Shown here piece by piece: positions 1-11,580 of a DNA stretch of 64,000 bases. A program made the position numbers and the translations under genes. Numbering within the stretch: position 1 is the first letter of the stretch; every line of letters begins with the position of its first letter. This DNA is from Takakia lepidozioides (taxonomy: Eukaryota > Streptophyta > Takakiopsida > Takakiales > Takakiaceae). The notes below the pieces were generated by a model. That model was not told the origin of the DNA. It worked only from the letters and a program-made list of their open reading frames with translations, and searched no databases. The stretch spans positions 80,208,756 through 80,272,755 of the forward strand of contig CM060731.1 in assembly GCA_030704615.1 (NCBI GenBank), read 5' to 3'.

Positions 1-1929
1 AGAGCTGCTGCACTGTTGGATCAACGATGACACTTCACTGTCACAAGATCCATCCTCAGTGGTAGAGGCACTGCCACTCTGGTCCGCCATTTTGGCTAGT
101 TGAGCACCAACTTGCTGTCCACCTTCCTTCCGTAGCCTGGCGTTCAACAGTGCTGAGATTTGTTGATTAGCGTGCACCCATTGCAACGACGTCTGAATAT
201 TAGTACCGAACTGTCTGTTAGATTCAAATGAGAGTTGGTGAATCTCCTCGAGAGAATCTCGCTTGGTCAACTTCAAAGGTCTTTCAGATTCAGATACCAT
301 TGTTTGTAGATCGAGGCTGTCCATACTCGGAAAAAGTTGGTGGGTTGGTCTGCGCCGGAGTTGAATTGACTCTAAAGTCTGCTTCGTCGGGAACAGGTGA
401 TCTTCATTTGCACGATTCTCTAGGGTGGCAGCTGATATGGACTTCTTGTAGATGCGGCATAGAGCTACCTCATTCTGCAAACCGCGACCTTTGAATCGTT
501 AGGCTGCTGATTCACCGCAAACTTCGTCGGCAACAGATGAGAATAGCATGTGTACAAAGTTCTTGCAAACTAGAAGAAGCTCAGACCAGTGTCAGCTCAA
601 TGAACTCTCATGGTATTAATAGGTCGTTCATCCATGCAAAAGTATATAACTTCTAGATAATACCTACTTATCAGCGATCGATCCTCTCAATGGTGTTAAG
701 TTGGAAAAACGTTCACCGGGGCCTGGGCAGCACAGTTTTTACATTGAAGCTTGATCTTTCCATGCCACCGTAGATACTTACTAGTACATTGGCGCTAGTG
801 ACAAGTGATTAATCTTGATAAAAATTCACTATATGGAAGAAGAAGAAACATCCTATTTATGCGCACTGCCAGGCCTTCAAAATTCCGAGTCCGCCCAAAT
901 TCAGGACTAGCGTTCGATAACTGTTCTAAACCTGAAGAATGGAGAACATACCTGCACTCTCTCTGACTTCCGGTAGTCTTTTGGGACTTGAGGAGGGGCC
1001 TCCGGTTGGTCAAGCTGTGGTAACCGGTACTCGTTCATGATCCATTCTGTTTTTGAGCCCTTTGGAGCCCGGCCAGTGTAGAACACAAGAGTTTTCTTTA
1101 GACCAATGCAGCAGGATTCTTGGGCACTGCGCACAGGCCGATCCGTTCCTGTTGCCTTCCAGTAGCCTGAGGCTGTGACGCGATTTGGACGAGCTCCATT
1201 GGGATATTTCTTGTCCCTTGGGCAGAAGAACAGCCATTCTCTCTCTCCTTGCATGAATGCCAGGCCTGGATAGCAGACATGGTCAGGATGCACTGTTAGA
1301 TCTGTCAGTTAGATCCTAGTTACAGTCGAATTTTCAATGAAAATCATAATGTTTACCAGATGTCATGAGGATGTCATATTTCCTTAGCTACCTAGAACAC
1401 ACACTGAAATGAAAACCTTGGTTGCAGAAAACCTGCGGCTCGGCCTTAAAGGTTGCTGTATGGCGATACAGGCATTGACTGAGGGGAAATCGGGATTGTG
1501 GAGACAAACGCTGGGCGCAAGGTCTGCCCTTCATCACACGATTCAAAAACAAATTGAAGCTAATTAAGGGAAGACACTGGCACACCCGCTTACTTCAGCT
1601 ATACAGAAGCTTTCCTCAGGTGGTCTGAAAGCCCATTATCTTTAGTACTTACCTAAGTACCTTGGCTTGTTAAACGCACAAAAACGCATTCACACTCTCA
1701 AACCCCGCCATGTCCTGTAGGTCAGAAAAGGCCTCACACCTGGGAGCTCCCAAGGGTCGTAACGGTAGAGGTCCACCAGATTGATCAGCTCCACAGCCAT
1801 GTGCTTGCCCTCTACCATACGTCGCAGATAGTAGCCCACCAGCTCTTCTTCTGTGGGGTGGAATCGGAACCCTGGCATGTTAGCCATCTCATGGGCCTGA
1901 TCAGCCTCCCTAAGAGTTATATGCTCCAT
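1..1929 (-). CDS. NAC-domain transcription factor (NAC035/LOV1-like), 3' end outside window
   Basis: Plant-specific DNA-binding transcription factor acting in the nucleus. Three exons read on the minus strand: 1929-1740, 1265-952 and 474 to beyond the left edge. Phases agree: G|GC makes the Gly of PWELPGLAF, and the second junction is phase 0. All five NAC subdomains are present in order: A ([20 protein letters not shown]), B ([13 protein letters not shown]), C ([15 protein letters not shown]), D ([16 protein letters not shown] then WIMNEYRL) and E ([12 protein letters not shown]). At least 326 codons are visible; the variable C-terminal region is Gln/Ser-rich and still open at base 1. The first ATG in frame (1929) gives [20 protein letters not shown]; ATGs nearer the domain (MANMPG) are possible alternatives. 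The [16 protein letters not shown] and [11 protein letters not shown] wording resembles the NAC035/LOV1 group, from memory of the family, so the subgroup is less certain than the family. Confidence 0.93.
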
Positions 1930-2137
1930 TGTCACTTCGGCAGGACGAGGACACGTCCCTTCGCCCAAACCTCGCCGATGTAACCTTCACGACTGCGAAC
2001 TCGAGCTCCTTTTCGCAAAGACAAGCAGTCATCCGTTGTACTTGAACCGCAAACTGCAGTGAAACTACATACCGTACAGCAATGAAGTTGTGGTTCTTGG
2101 CAGCCACTCAATGAGGTCTGACAGCAGCACTCCCTCT

Positions 2138-2512
2138 GCATAGAGGGAAAGAGAGAGAGAACAACGGTTATAAAGCTCTTCTCAAGAAGTGCCCAAGTGA
2201 CTCCTCTGCCCCGCTAAATTTGTAGCTAGTAGAGAAGAAACAGCCGCCGCTACTGCGGGGGCTCGACCGATCCGTAGAGTTTGCACTCGAGGTAGACGCA
2301 GACTAGCTGACTGCAGGCACTGGATATGATAGGGCAGGCATGACAGCAATATAGCGGCTCCAGCCATGTCTATAATGACGCTGCCGTCCTTTGTCAGATT
2401 CCGCCCCCCCGATGACGTGCTGCTCTTCGTCATACATATCTCCTTCCGGGCAGCACGTGATGCCCGCCCCTTCTTCTTCTCTCTCCCTCTCCCTCTCCCT
2501 CTCCCTCCACTG
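2138..2512. repeat. Purine/pyrimidine microsatellite tracts in the NAC upstream region
   Basis: A GAGAGAGA tract lies near 2149-2160 and a (CTCCCT)n-type tract near 2481-2508. Both lie upstream of the NAC start on the minus strand, so they probably sit in its leader or promoter. The other tracts of this kind in the window also lie upstream of genes. No coding potential is claimed here. Confidence 0.5.
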
Positions 2513-2879
2513 CTATCCTCACTGATCAATTCTAGAACCCCTGCATTTCAAACATCATCCTTGCAAACGCAGCATAGATGCCAATCACCCACTAGTCAAC
2601 TCTGCTTTCAACCGTGCAGCAAACAACCCTTCTGCCACCCTCTGCTACCTACCTGGAGGTTGTGCAAATGTACACTCGGGGAGTACCCAGCCTTCCTGTG
2701 ATACATATTATTAGGTTACCCATTTCAGACTCCAGGAGCTCACACAAAACTCTGTTGGCCTACAATGCCCACCCTTTCAACGCCAACATTACTATTACAG
2801 TGGGCAGCTCAGCTGCCTGCCTTTGTACCGTTGTACCCCAATCTCCTTTTTGTTTTTTGGATTCGAAGTTAGTGCACTG

Positions 2880-3005
2880 AGTGCCAGCCATGATGATTGT
2901 GGGTTCAAAGTCCTGCTACCTTGTTGTGTTTGCTAGAAGACAACTTGTGGTGTCCTTGAAAGGAAAGGGGTTATTTTCTCCTCTCACTGTAATTAAGGGG
3001 TACCT
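2880..3005 (+). repeat. Possible tRNA-related short retroposon fragment
   Basis: A pol III B-box-like string (GGGTTCAAAGTCC) at about 2909 is followed 60 bases later by GTTATTTTCTCCTCTCACT and then AATTAA. Almost the same 27 bases recur at about 20065-20091. A shared tail downstream of a B-box-like site fits a SINE relic, but no clean A box, tail or target-site duplication was seen. Confidence 0.3.
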
Positions 3006-3409
3006 AAAAGTGTACATGTATACGGCAGTAGGTAGAGTAGGTAGTAACTAAGTGCGACTCTGGTGGAGCACTACTGTAGTTACTACCTGAGAAAGCAGGT
3101 GCACAGAGAAGATTGAGTGACGTCGGAAAATTAGGTCACCGATGGCTGCGGGGCCGTGGTTACTTGGCCTCCCCCACAGATTTGTGAACTTCCATGCACC
3201 GCTTCTCAACTAAGTATCCCCATCTCAAGTGCTGATGGTTTTGGTGTTTTGGACTTGTAGCCACTTCTCATATGGAATCCAAGTTGGATTGCGGGTCGAC
3301 AAGATTGGGATCAAAACTGGATTGTAATTGAAATGTGCAGTGCCACAACAGGGCCCTCAGTAATCCAACTAGAACTGCGGAGTCTTCCGGAGTGAGCAAC
3401 CTACCAGTA

Positions 3410-3770
3410 GCCTGCTCAAATTGCACTGGGATTCACTTGAGTTCTGGATGTCATCATTCGGACTTATTTCTGCGATTGATTTTATGACCCAGAAAATACT
3501 ACTGCTCTGTTCTGGCTGTTGCCACTTTGAACTATATCCAAGGATCCACGCTCAGAAACTCACACTACTGAAATCTGCACTCAAATTGCACCAGAAATTC
3601 AAGCGATTAATGTGTGACATCATCATTCAGACTTATAATTTTTCCGCTATTGAGTATTTGATGGGTCCGGCTGTCGTCGAAAACTCTGGGCCTCGAACTG
3701 CACTGGAAATTCACTCGAGTTTTGGGTGTCATAATTCAGAGTCCAGACTTGTCTCTTTGCCCAGATAAGA
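3410..3770 (+). repeat. Three diverged direct repeats
   Basis: Three related stretches begin near 3418, 3582 and 3694. Each contains TTGCACTGG or TTGCACCAG, then AAATTCA or GATTCA, then a GTCATCATTC- or GTCATAATTC-like string. The 115-codon open frame across this block is an accident of the repeat and is not called a gene. Confidence 0.45.
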
Positions 3771-6492
3771 ACAGTACCAAGTCCTGGAGGCTGGCGGCTA
3801 CCTAGTACCTACGTAAGTTACAGAGAACACAATTCTTCTACAGCAAAAAGAGAGCTTTAATTCTGGCAATATAGGTACTCATGTCGTATGTTTCAATTGC
3901 AGAGGAGTCTGGCCACTAAAAAGGCAGGCATTGATATTTGTAAAAGGCAAAGGAGGCAGGAGTAATGGAGTGAGTTAGGAGTTAGGACCAGTTGTAGGAG
4001 TAATAACATAATGCTGGCCACCCAAAAGGTGGTGGCAGTACTTTGCAGTGTGGAGTAATGAACTTAATCATTTTCGTTCAGACAAAGCAGCTCTGCTGCG
4101 AACGCCAAATCTCTGCACTGTGCTCTGCCTCCTTCTGTGCCCAAAAGAGAAAACCCTAACCCGCCTCGTCTACTCGACAGGGTAAGATTGAGGGGCGGAC
4201 CCACCTCCCATAATGAAGGAGGGCATGCTGCAAGCGTGCCCTTCCTGTGAGGTAAAACATATTGGAGGGGCTAAGTACTCTGGGTGGGGCTGTGGGCACC
4301 CTTCAATTAGACAATTCTCAATGATCTAAATTTTTTACTAATTGAAATGGCCTACACGCCTTTGCTAAGTTGATCAATTGTGTCCCACTATGGTCCTTCA
4401 CAAGCTAGTTGTGTGGCTCATTGTCATAAATGAAATGAAGTCCAACTTCAAGGTCGAAGTGAATGGAACCAGTAGTTGATGGAATGGGGGTTAATTGACT
4501 TGATGAACCATCGTTACCAGACCTACTTTATGACTTATTGTCCAAGTGTTTTGAAAGTAATGCAGCAAATTATGAGTGAGCTGGTAGATGTTCATCAATC
4601 AACAGTAACTCTGTGAATTATGGGCCCTTACAATCATGCACGCTTAGTGTTTGCAACTTGGCTACCTACATGACAGAAAACCATTTGTAGATTGTGTGAA
4701 GGAGGGTGTAATAAGCATCAATGGTACATTCTTCCTAAGTTTTGCTGGTTATAATTATTGCAATTGTCTTACCTCCACTCTCTTTGAGAAGATGGGTCAC
4801 TGATTGAGCGATGTATATACTACATACAATTTTTTTCTGGATGAGTCCATGACCCATACATGAAGAAATTGGAAAGGCTTCATGGATTAGACATTAGACA
4901 GCCTCTGCTTAGAAAATGGAAGATGCAAATTTCACACAACAGTCAGGCCTTATGTGGAAGGGCCTGCTGAAAAAGTCTGATGGTCTCCACAGACTGATTG
5001 CACCTGCACAATTTGTGCTGACATGAATTGGCGGCTCCCAGCTGCCGGTGGCTCCAATGCATCCGTTGGCCCCCAAGTTGCTCAGCATTTTGCTGGCAAC
5101 AACATGTCCTATCCACTCGGAGAGCCCTGAGCTGCAGCACACAACAGAATTCACATGTTGGGCGGGTGCAGTGTTTTTCATACGAGAAAGTGAGATGAGG
5201 TCAGAAAGCAGGCCCTGCTTTCACTCTGCAAATTCCCAATTGCACGCTGATTTCCTGGCCCTGCCATAACAACAATATTCTGCTTAAGTCAGCCTATACG
5301 CCGTATAGACAGCTACACACACATTTCGCGCCTCGATCACAGTGAAAACGGCCGTAGTTTGTATGACTATTATTGAGCAAAGGTACTCCAACTGCGCTAG
5401 TGCTCTGCAAGTGTACCAGAAGGAGCCTCTTCTCCATCGATGTAGCAGGCAGTACAAACGAGGAGACACAATCATCTCCTACCTTTTGGAGTCCCTAACA
5501 AGGTATTATTTCGTTGCAGGATCATCCTGCAGAAAGAAAGGTGTTTGGAAGCTCTTGCTACAGTGTTCCTGTTGGATCATGCTTATGGCTTGGTTAGCTT
5601 TAGTGTGGTCAGACTACAGTGACTCACGCAGGTATGCCCAATGCTAACATATCTCCAGCTGTGGGTATGAAGGTTGCATGAGCAGGATCTGTGTTTCGGA
5701 GAGAAAGCTGTTGTGATGGGCTTGTGGGCATACTTTGTGTTGTGGTAATTGCCTGGTTTGTTGAAGAGGGGCTGGGATGGCTGTATTTGTACACCCGGGG
5801 AATGAGCAGTACAAGGCGTTGTAGAAAAAGAGTGCATTTGATCCAATCCAATTCACTAACTCATGCTATGGGAGCTTCATCTGCTCACATGTAAAACAGT
5901 GGAGTCGCAAAAGAGTTTGTAAGCAAAGAAGGTTTTGAAAAATCATGGCAAATACAACAAGCTACATAATCAAACTAGTTACAATCACGGTTTCTGGCCC
6001 AAGAAAGATCATCCCAGCAGCCAGAATGACAGCTATAAATTTAGTCTACTTATTGTGAATGAGATACAGGTATGCGGGTAGCCCAATGCTTGACCAGTAG
6101 CTCAATGGGCCCTCACCTCTGTTCTTACCTCATGTACACACAAAAGAGAAAGTCCAAGGATTATTTGGGCATCCTACTTGCTTTGAACCTGCAAATGGGC
6201 CATTATGGTTCCCTTTCGCAATTGCCCAGACCCTGATGGCGGGGAAACTTCATCTGTAAACAGGTATGGAAACACTCGTAAGGCGCAGCAACAATTTTTT
6301 GTGGAGCTTGCCAGCAAGTATCCAGGTGCCTCCAGCAGTACCAGATCTTCAAGTGCTGCTAGGAGGCCGTCCCATCCCATTCTCTCACCATTCCACCCAC
6401 GTATCAAGCCCTTAATATTGATATGAAACCTCATAGGTTGTCCCAGGGTCAGATCACATAGATCCTTCTCAAATTTAACTTTCTCCTCTTCC
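3771..6492. other. Spacer and VPS32 3' flank, no gene seen
   Basis: Short open frames occur on both strands, but none shows a recognisable domain or consistent splice structure. Roughly the last 300 bases (6180-6492) are the likely 3' untranslated region of the VPS32 gene. The rest holds nothing I can support. Confidence 0.5.
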
Positions 6493-9400
6493 CTATAGGG
6501 CCATTTCAGCCTGGAGAGCCGCGAGCTCATCATCTTCTGCTGTGCTCTGGGGCACTCTCTGGGGAGGGACTTGGGCAGGGCGGCTATAGACAGGCACTGG
6601 TGGTAGCTGTGTCTGGGGCGTGGTGGCCGGTTGTAGTAGCTGCTCCTCCAATTCAGCACCTTCAAGTTCTTCCAACTCAGCCTCCAGCTCATCCTGTAAT
6701 ACTACCACCAATCGTCAACACCACCTCTACAGACAAACAGAGATCTCACAACAAGCAAATCACTTAGCAACCAAGCGAACCTATACATTTGCTTCATAAG
6801 GGTTGTGATACGGGCATGACGCTGAAGCAGCATATAGGGGCTGTCCAAATACAGGAGGAAAATGGAGCCAAGAAAAAGCCCATGCAAGTGGTAACGAGAT
6901 CATATTGCTCCTTCCGGGTTTAGCAGGCCTTTGGTCATTGACAAATGGAAAATAGATCTTTCGAGGAGAAATTTACAGCTTGCAGTTGCATGGGTACTTC
7001 AATTATCTGGCCATATTTCAAGGTAGACATAAAATTACAGACGCAATTATATGGATACACTTATCCCTTACCAACCAAATGCTCTGTATGTCCAAATAGA
7101 TGAGGGTGGGCAGAATCCACATAGTTCAGCATAATTAGATACTGACCTCAGAGACTCTCTGTCCTATATTCACAAAAAGCACAAATAATTCACTCTTTTG
7201 CATCTGGCAACACTCTACATACCCTTATCATCCAATGGACATCCTAAAGTTATTCCCATACCTCCCCCTTAAGAAAACAAAAAAGGGCCCTGGTAAATAC
7301 CTCGTCAATGTCAGCAGCAGCCCCTATGGGTGTGGAAAGTGCCTCCTGAATCTGCTTCATATTCTCAGTCTGCTCATTGATCTCATCCATTGTCTTGTCC
7401 ACATCATCGATGTTTCTGCCACCCAGGACCTCAGTGAGAATTTGCAGTTGCATCTATTGCTATCAGATCTACTTAGTTTCTCTTCTTGATAAAGTTTCAG
7501 TCTCTCCCGCTCTCAGAATGCAACTCTATCTCCATCTCTTTAACTGGCATTGGGAAGGTTCACGGTGGGCTCACACAGTCTGCGGATAGAGACTGCTAGA
7601 TGGCACATCCTCCAGTGTGCGTAATGCTTGTGCCCGGCTTGCCCTAGAGAGGACAGAGACGGGAGATTGAAACTGAATAACATTTTTCCTTTCAATGTCC
7701 TCTCTACTATGAGATCCAGAGTCGATACTAATGCCTATTCCAGGACAGCCAATGCCTTGCTGATGTCCTTCATTATGAGGACCAGAAATGCCTGGCTGCA
7801 TACTACATGAGGAAATCTGGGTATGTTGAATTGCAGGTTTTTGGGCGGCTCGTTGAGGGTCCCATTTCTTACTTGTATCAGCCTGTATTTGTCCCAGAAT
7901 TTCTTGAGCTTCCCTTGGACGTTATAAAATTTCTTTCTCTATAATTCCTTTTTGATTGGTGGGTGCTCTGGGCCTCTTGTCGACTTGGTAATTCATCTTT
8001 TTCTCCATACGCCTGTTTTGTAACAGGTTAGCTGGCACACTGCACGCCTCACATTTGTGTTTTGTACAAGCTAAGGTAGTGGTGTAAATACCCGCCATTT
8101 GCTTCCTAAAATGACAGGTTGAGTGCTGATTTATGGGTTGGCATTTACATTATACTAGAAAGCGTGAAGTTGCACTGCCAACTGTTGAGGACAAAGGGCA
8201 GACAGGCAGAAGCAAGGCAGGCAACTCTTACGTGGCTTTCTGGATGGCCTTCATAGCTATGGCACCACTGCGAAGGGCATCCACTGTCTCTGTGGTGGCC
8301 TTGGCTCCTTCCAACATTATCATCTGCAGGAAATATAATATAAGGTGGAAACAATCTCAATCTTAGCATCTTGTTTACAATCAGATGATGAATCATAGAC
8401 CCTGCTTTCCAAGTCCCTGGCATAGTCACTACAATCCCATGAATCAGAGACCCTAGTTTTCAGGTCCCTGACCAAAAAAAGGTGAAGTTACACAAGATAA
8501 ATTCAGGACATAAGAAGAGGAAAGAAAAGCCTCCATCCATTGCCAGGGCTTAACCAATGTGTGGCCTGCCACCCTCAAATAACATGATGTCATTACAAAG
8601 AAGCAGTCTCTTCCTATGACAAGTATACACTTGTAACCTTGTTTACCTTCAGTCAAAGAATTGAAGAGTCAAACCTGGTCATGGATGCGCAGTTGAAAGT
8701 TACCCAATTGTTCCACTTGTACTTCATATAACTTCTTCCTCTTTAGACACTGGATTGCCGCTGCCCCCACACCACCCCAAACAGCTCTTTCCCTTCAAAA
8801 CTTCTTCTCGCCATGCTCATTTCATTGGGTGCCATGAAGCTTCTATCTTTCTCTCTTGTAAATGAGCTTGCCTCTGTCACTACCAAGAGTGTAGCAATGG
8901 TCAGAATGCCACAGCCAGCTCGGTCTACTTGAGGACATCTCTTTCTCTAGAGCACCCTAACTCCCTAACCCCCTTCTCTTCCTGTTTTCAAGTTTCACCT
9001 TGTCTGATTGTTCACTTCTTTATTATCAGCATTCTAGGGAAGCTGAGAGTACATATACCAATCACTTCAGTTGAATCCTCACTGGAGTCACCCTCTGTCC
9101 CCTTTTTATGCAAGTATATAATGACCATAACATATATATGTGGACAGGCTGGTAATTGTTCAAACGGCCAGAGGCATACCCCGCTTGTTCTTGGCACGAG
9201 TGAAATCCCGAGCCTTTTCAATCTCTGTAGCTATCTTCTTCTGCAACACTTTCTCTTTCTTCTCCAACATCTCCAAGGTCTGCATACCATCTCAGCCCAG
9301 AGAAGCAAACGCAAATCAAACACAAACAAACAACAGACATCTTGTGAGCTACTCTAATGGAGCTCAAACACACCATTGCAAGTCTGGTAGATCCAGGCTG

Positions 9401-10787
9401 GAGGAGTTCTGCTCCTGCACAAATATTCTTGGTCCTGGTAATCAGTGGAAATACACATTAAGCTTTCAATCACCGTCCATCATTGAGGTTCTCTCGGAGA
9501 GTATCGCAGCTTACAACTACTTGGGTCATACAATGACAACGCATCAAAAAAGGAAAGCATGGAGCCCGCGCAAATGTCCCAATTCACTCCCTTACGAATG
9601 GGCATGGTTTCTCAAATTGGGTCCTTAAGAAATCCCCTGAGCCCACTTCTTTTCCTAAGCAGGTCACTATGGAGTGGCCGAGAGACTGGTGACTGGACTC
9701 TATAGACACACCAAAGTTGCTATCAACACCCAACTTGGCACCAAGCAGACTCTGTAAAAACAGTGTCAGTTGATATGTCACAGAAGTAAACAAACATAAT
9801 ACAAAAAACAACAAGATTCAGGCAAAGAGAAAACAGAAACTGTCACAGCTTGGCGGAGAGAGGAGAGAAGGAAGCCGATCTTCAAGAAACTACCCTGCTT
9901 CTTAGGAATAGACAAAAAATTCATCACTTCTCCTCCATGAGTTCTACATAAACAAAGATGTCCAATTGCAACAAAGAAAGCCTAGTCAGATCCTCCCCAC
10001 CGCCAGTCTATTATGGCTGTCATATCAGAGTGGAAAAATTAGGCACCAGTAAAACTACTCGTACAATTAAAGAAAAGACAGGTTCTCTTTCATAAATTAA
10101 CTACTACAAGGAACTGCATCGCAGAAAGAAATTAAAAGGAGAGCAGTAGCCTGCACTAAAGATGTGATGAGGATGCCCCACCTACTCACTGAATACGCAA
10201 TCTGAAATGGACAGGTAATTACATCCACACCCAGTCAACAAATAAACACTAAATCTGTGACCAGACCCACCAGACTGTGAGCAAAAATACAATGCTGACA
10301 TATTGCATAAGGGGAATTGGTATTGCCTTAGCAGTTTCCTTCTTCACTCAAATTGAATGAATTCTGATTCAATTTGGAACATGGCTGCAACAATTCACCT
10401 AGACTATAGGCAACTAACGAACCTAATCGATATGAGAGAATTTATCATCTAGGAAGCTGTGGATAGACCCTCCAAAAAGGCAGGCAGAGACTCATTTAAG
10501 CTAACAACAGAAGCCACTCCAGTGACAAAGTGTCGAAATTGCGATCGAGTAGGTGTAACCAGCGTACAATCGTAACCACAGCATTCCTTTTTGGGCGACG
10601 TCATGAATCCAAACCTAATTGCACAGAATGATCACCTTTGATTTTATTAGGCCGAACCAAACCCTAGATGCAAACGAAACGACTGACATGCACCGATAGC
10701 AGAGACAGTGATCACCTCACTGAGCTTGTCAAGTGTGGAAAGAGTGGATGCTTCCTCCTTGGGCTTGCCAAAAATTCTGCTAAACAT
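6493..10787 (-). CDS. VPS32: ESCRT-III subunit VPS32/SNF7 (CHMP4 type)
   Basis: Core filament-forming ESCRT-III subunit, which polymerises on endosomal membranes to drive cargo sorting and vesicle budding into multivesicular bodies. Six exons: 10787-10716, 9279-9180, 8760-8675, 8323-8232, 7415-7301 and 6693-6493. Every junction has GT-AG ends and matching phase, giving exactly 221 residues, the usual length of plant VPS32. The N-terminus MFSRIFGKPKEE is family-typical, followed by the basic helix (TLEMLEKKEKVLQKK), AIQCLKRKKLYE, the helix ending LRSGAIAMKAIQKA, the NIDDVDKTMDEINEQTENMK helix, the acidic stretch ELEAELEELEGAELEEQLLQ and the C-terminal LAALQAEMAL. Introns of 0.35-1.4 kb make the gene 4.3 kb long. 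It is divergent from the lysine-rich gene at 11581. No broken feature was seen. Confidence 0.96.
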
Positions 10788-11185
10788 GGTGCCGGCCCTC
10801 CTATCCCCTAGCTCAGCAGCTTATTGGTAACGTATTGATCCTGCTCTCCGTTCACAGCTTGCTGTGTGAGCGCACACGCCCTTCCTCCAACTGAAGCAAA
10901 ATGCACATACGTCACCCCGGCCTGTCACTCCCTTGCAGCCATGTCGACGAGGATGCCCATGACTCGGGAGCGCAACCCTTGACGTCTCCTCGAATCGTCG
11001 GGGTAGGCAAATGGATTCAAAATGGCCTAGCGAGGGACACAAAGATTGGAATCAGACTTGTGGGTGCGGTTTGCATGCCTTTGTGAGAGCGATTCAGCCC
11101 ACCGCAAGCGTGAAAGGCTGCAGGACTTGCTTCCAAAGACCACCAAACAAGCTCAGTTAGCTCATCAGTTAGGTCCCCCGTTAGG

Positions 11186-11290
11186 GCCGCTAAACTTTCT
11201 ACCGTGTCCAACTGGAAAAGTAAAACGTTGGGGGTTTGGAAGAAAGTTTAGCGGCACCTCGGTCTCAGTTATTAGCTAACCGAGACTGGT
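11186..11290. repeat. Inverted repeats in the VPS32 / lysine-rich gene intergenic region
   Basis: A perfect 15-bp inverted repeat has arms at 11186-11200 (GCCGCTAAACTTTCT) and 11241-11255 (AGAAAGTTTAGCGGC). Immediately after it a second stem occurs, GTCTCAGTTA then TAACCGAGAC, with a five-base loop near 11266-11290. Both lie in the 794-bp space between divergent start codons (10787 and 11581), so a regulatory or small-element origin is possible. The rest of 10788-11580 shows nothing else. Confidence 0.55.
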
Positions 11291-11580
11291 TTTGATCGTG
11301 TGGAGCCCTGCCACGCCAAGCTCGCTTGGTCGCTGTACTGTAGCAGGTCTTGGGTTTCACTCCGTTGGGAGCTTTGCGCATCTCAAGTGGGTTGGGCTGT
11401 ATCCGTGGTCGCATCACAAAGTGACAGATGAGGTGAGTGATATTCGGGGGTGATGAACGCATTGGTTCTTTAGGTTTGGCTTGAATGTGGAAGGAAGCGA
11501 GTGCGTGCTCGCAAGAAGCTGCGGAGGGGGAGCTGAGATAAGATCAACAAGCTGCGGCGGAAGAAATAAGGCAGGGCAAT

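Noticed and set aside
3421-3768. 115-codon frame
   Set aside because: It overlaps three diverged direct repeats and lacks any domain.
6174-6692. 172-codon minus-strand frame
   Set aside because: It is an alternative frame over VPS32 exon 6 and its 3' flank; the real frame there encodes the conserved VPS32 C-terminus.
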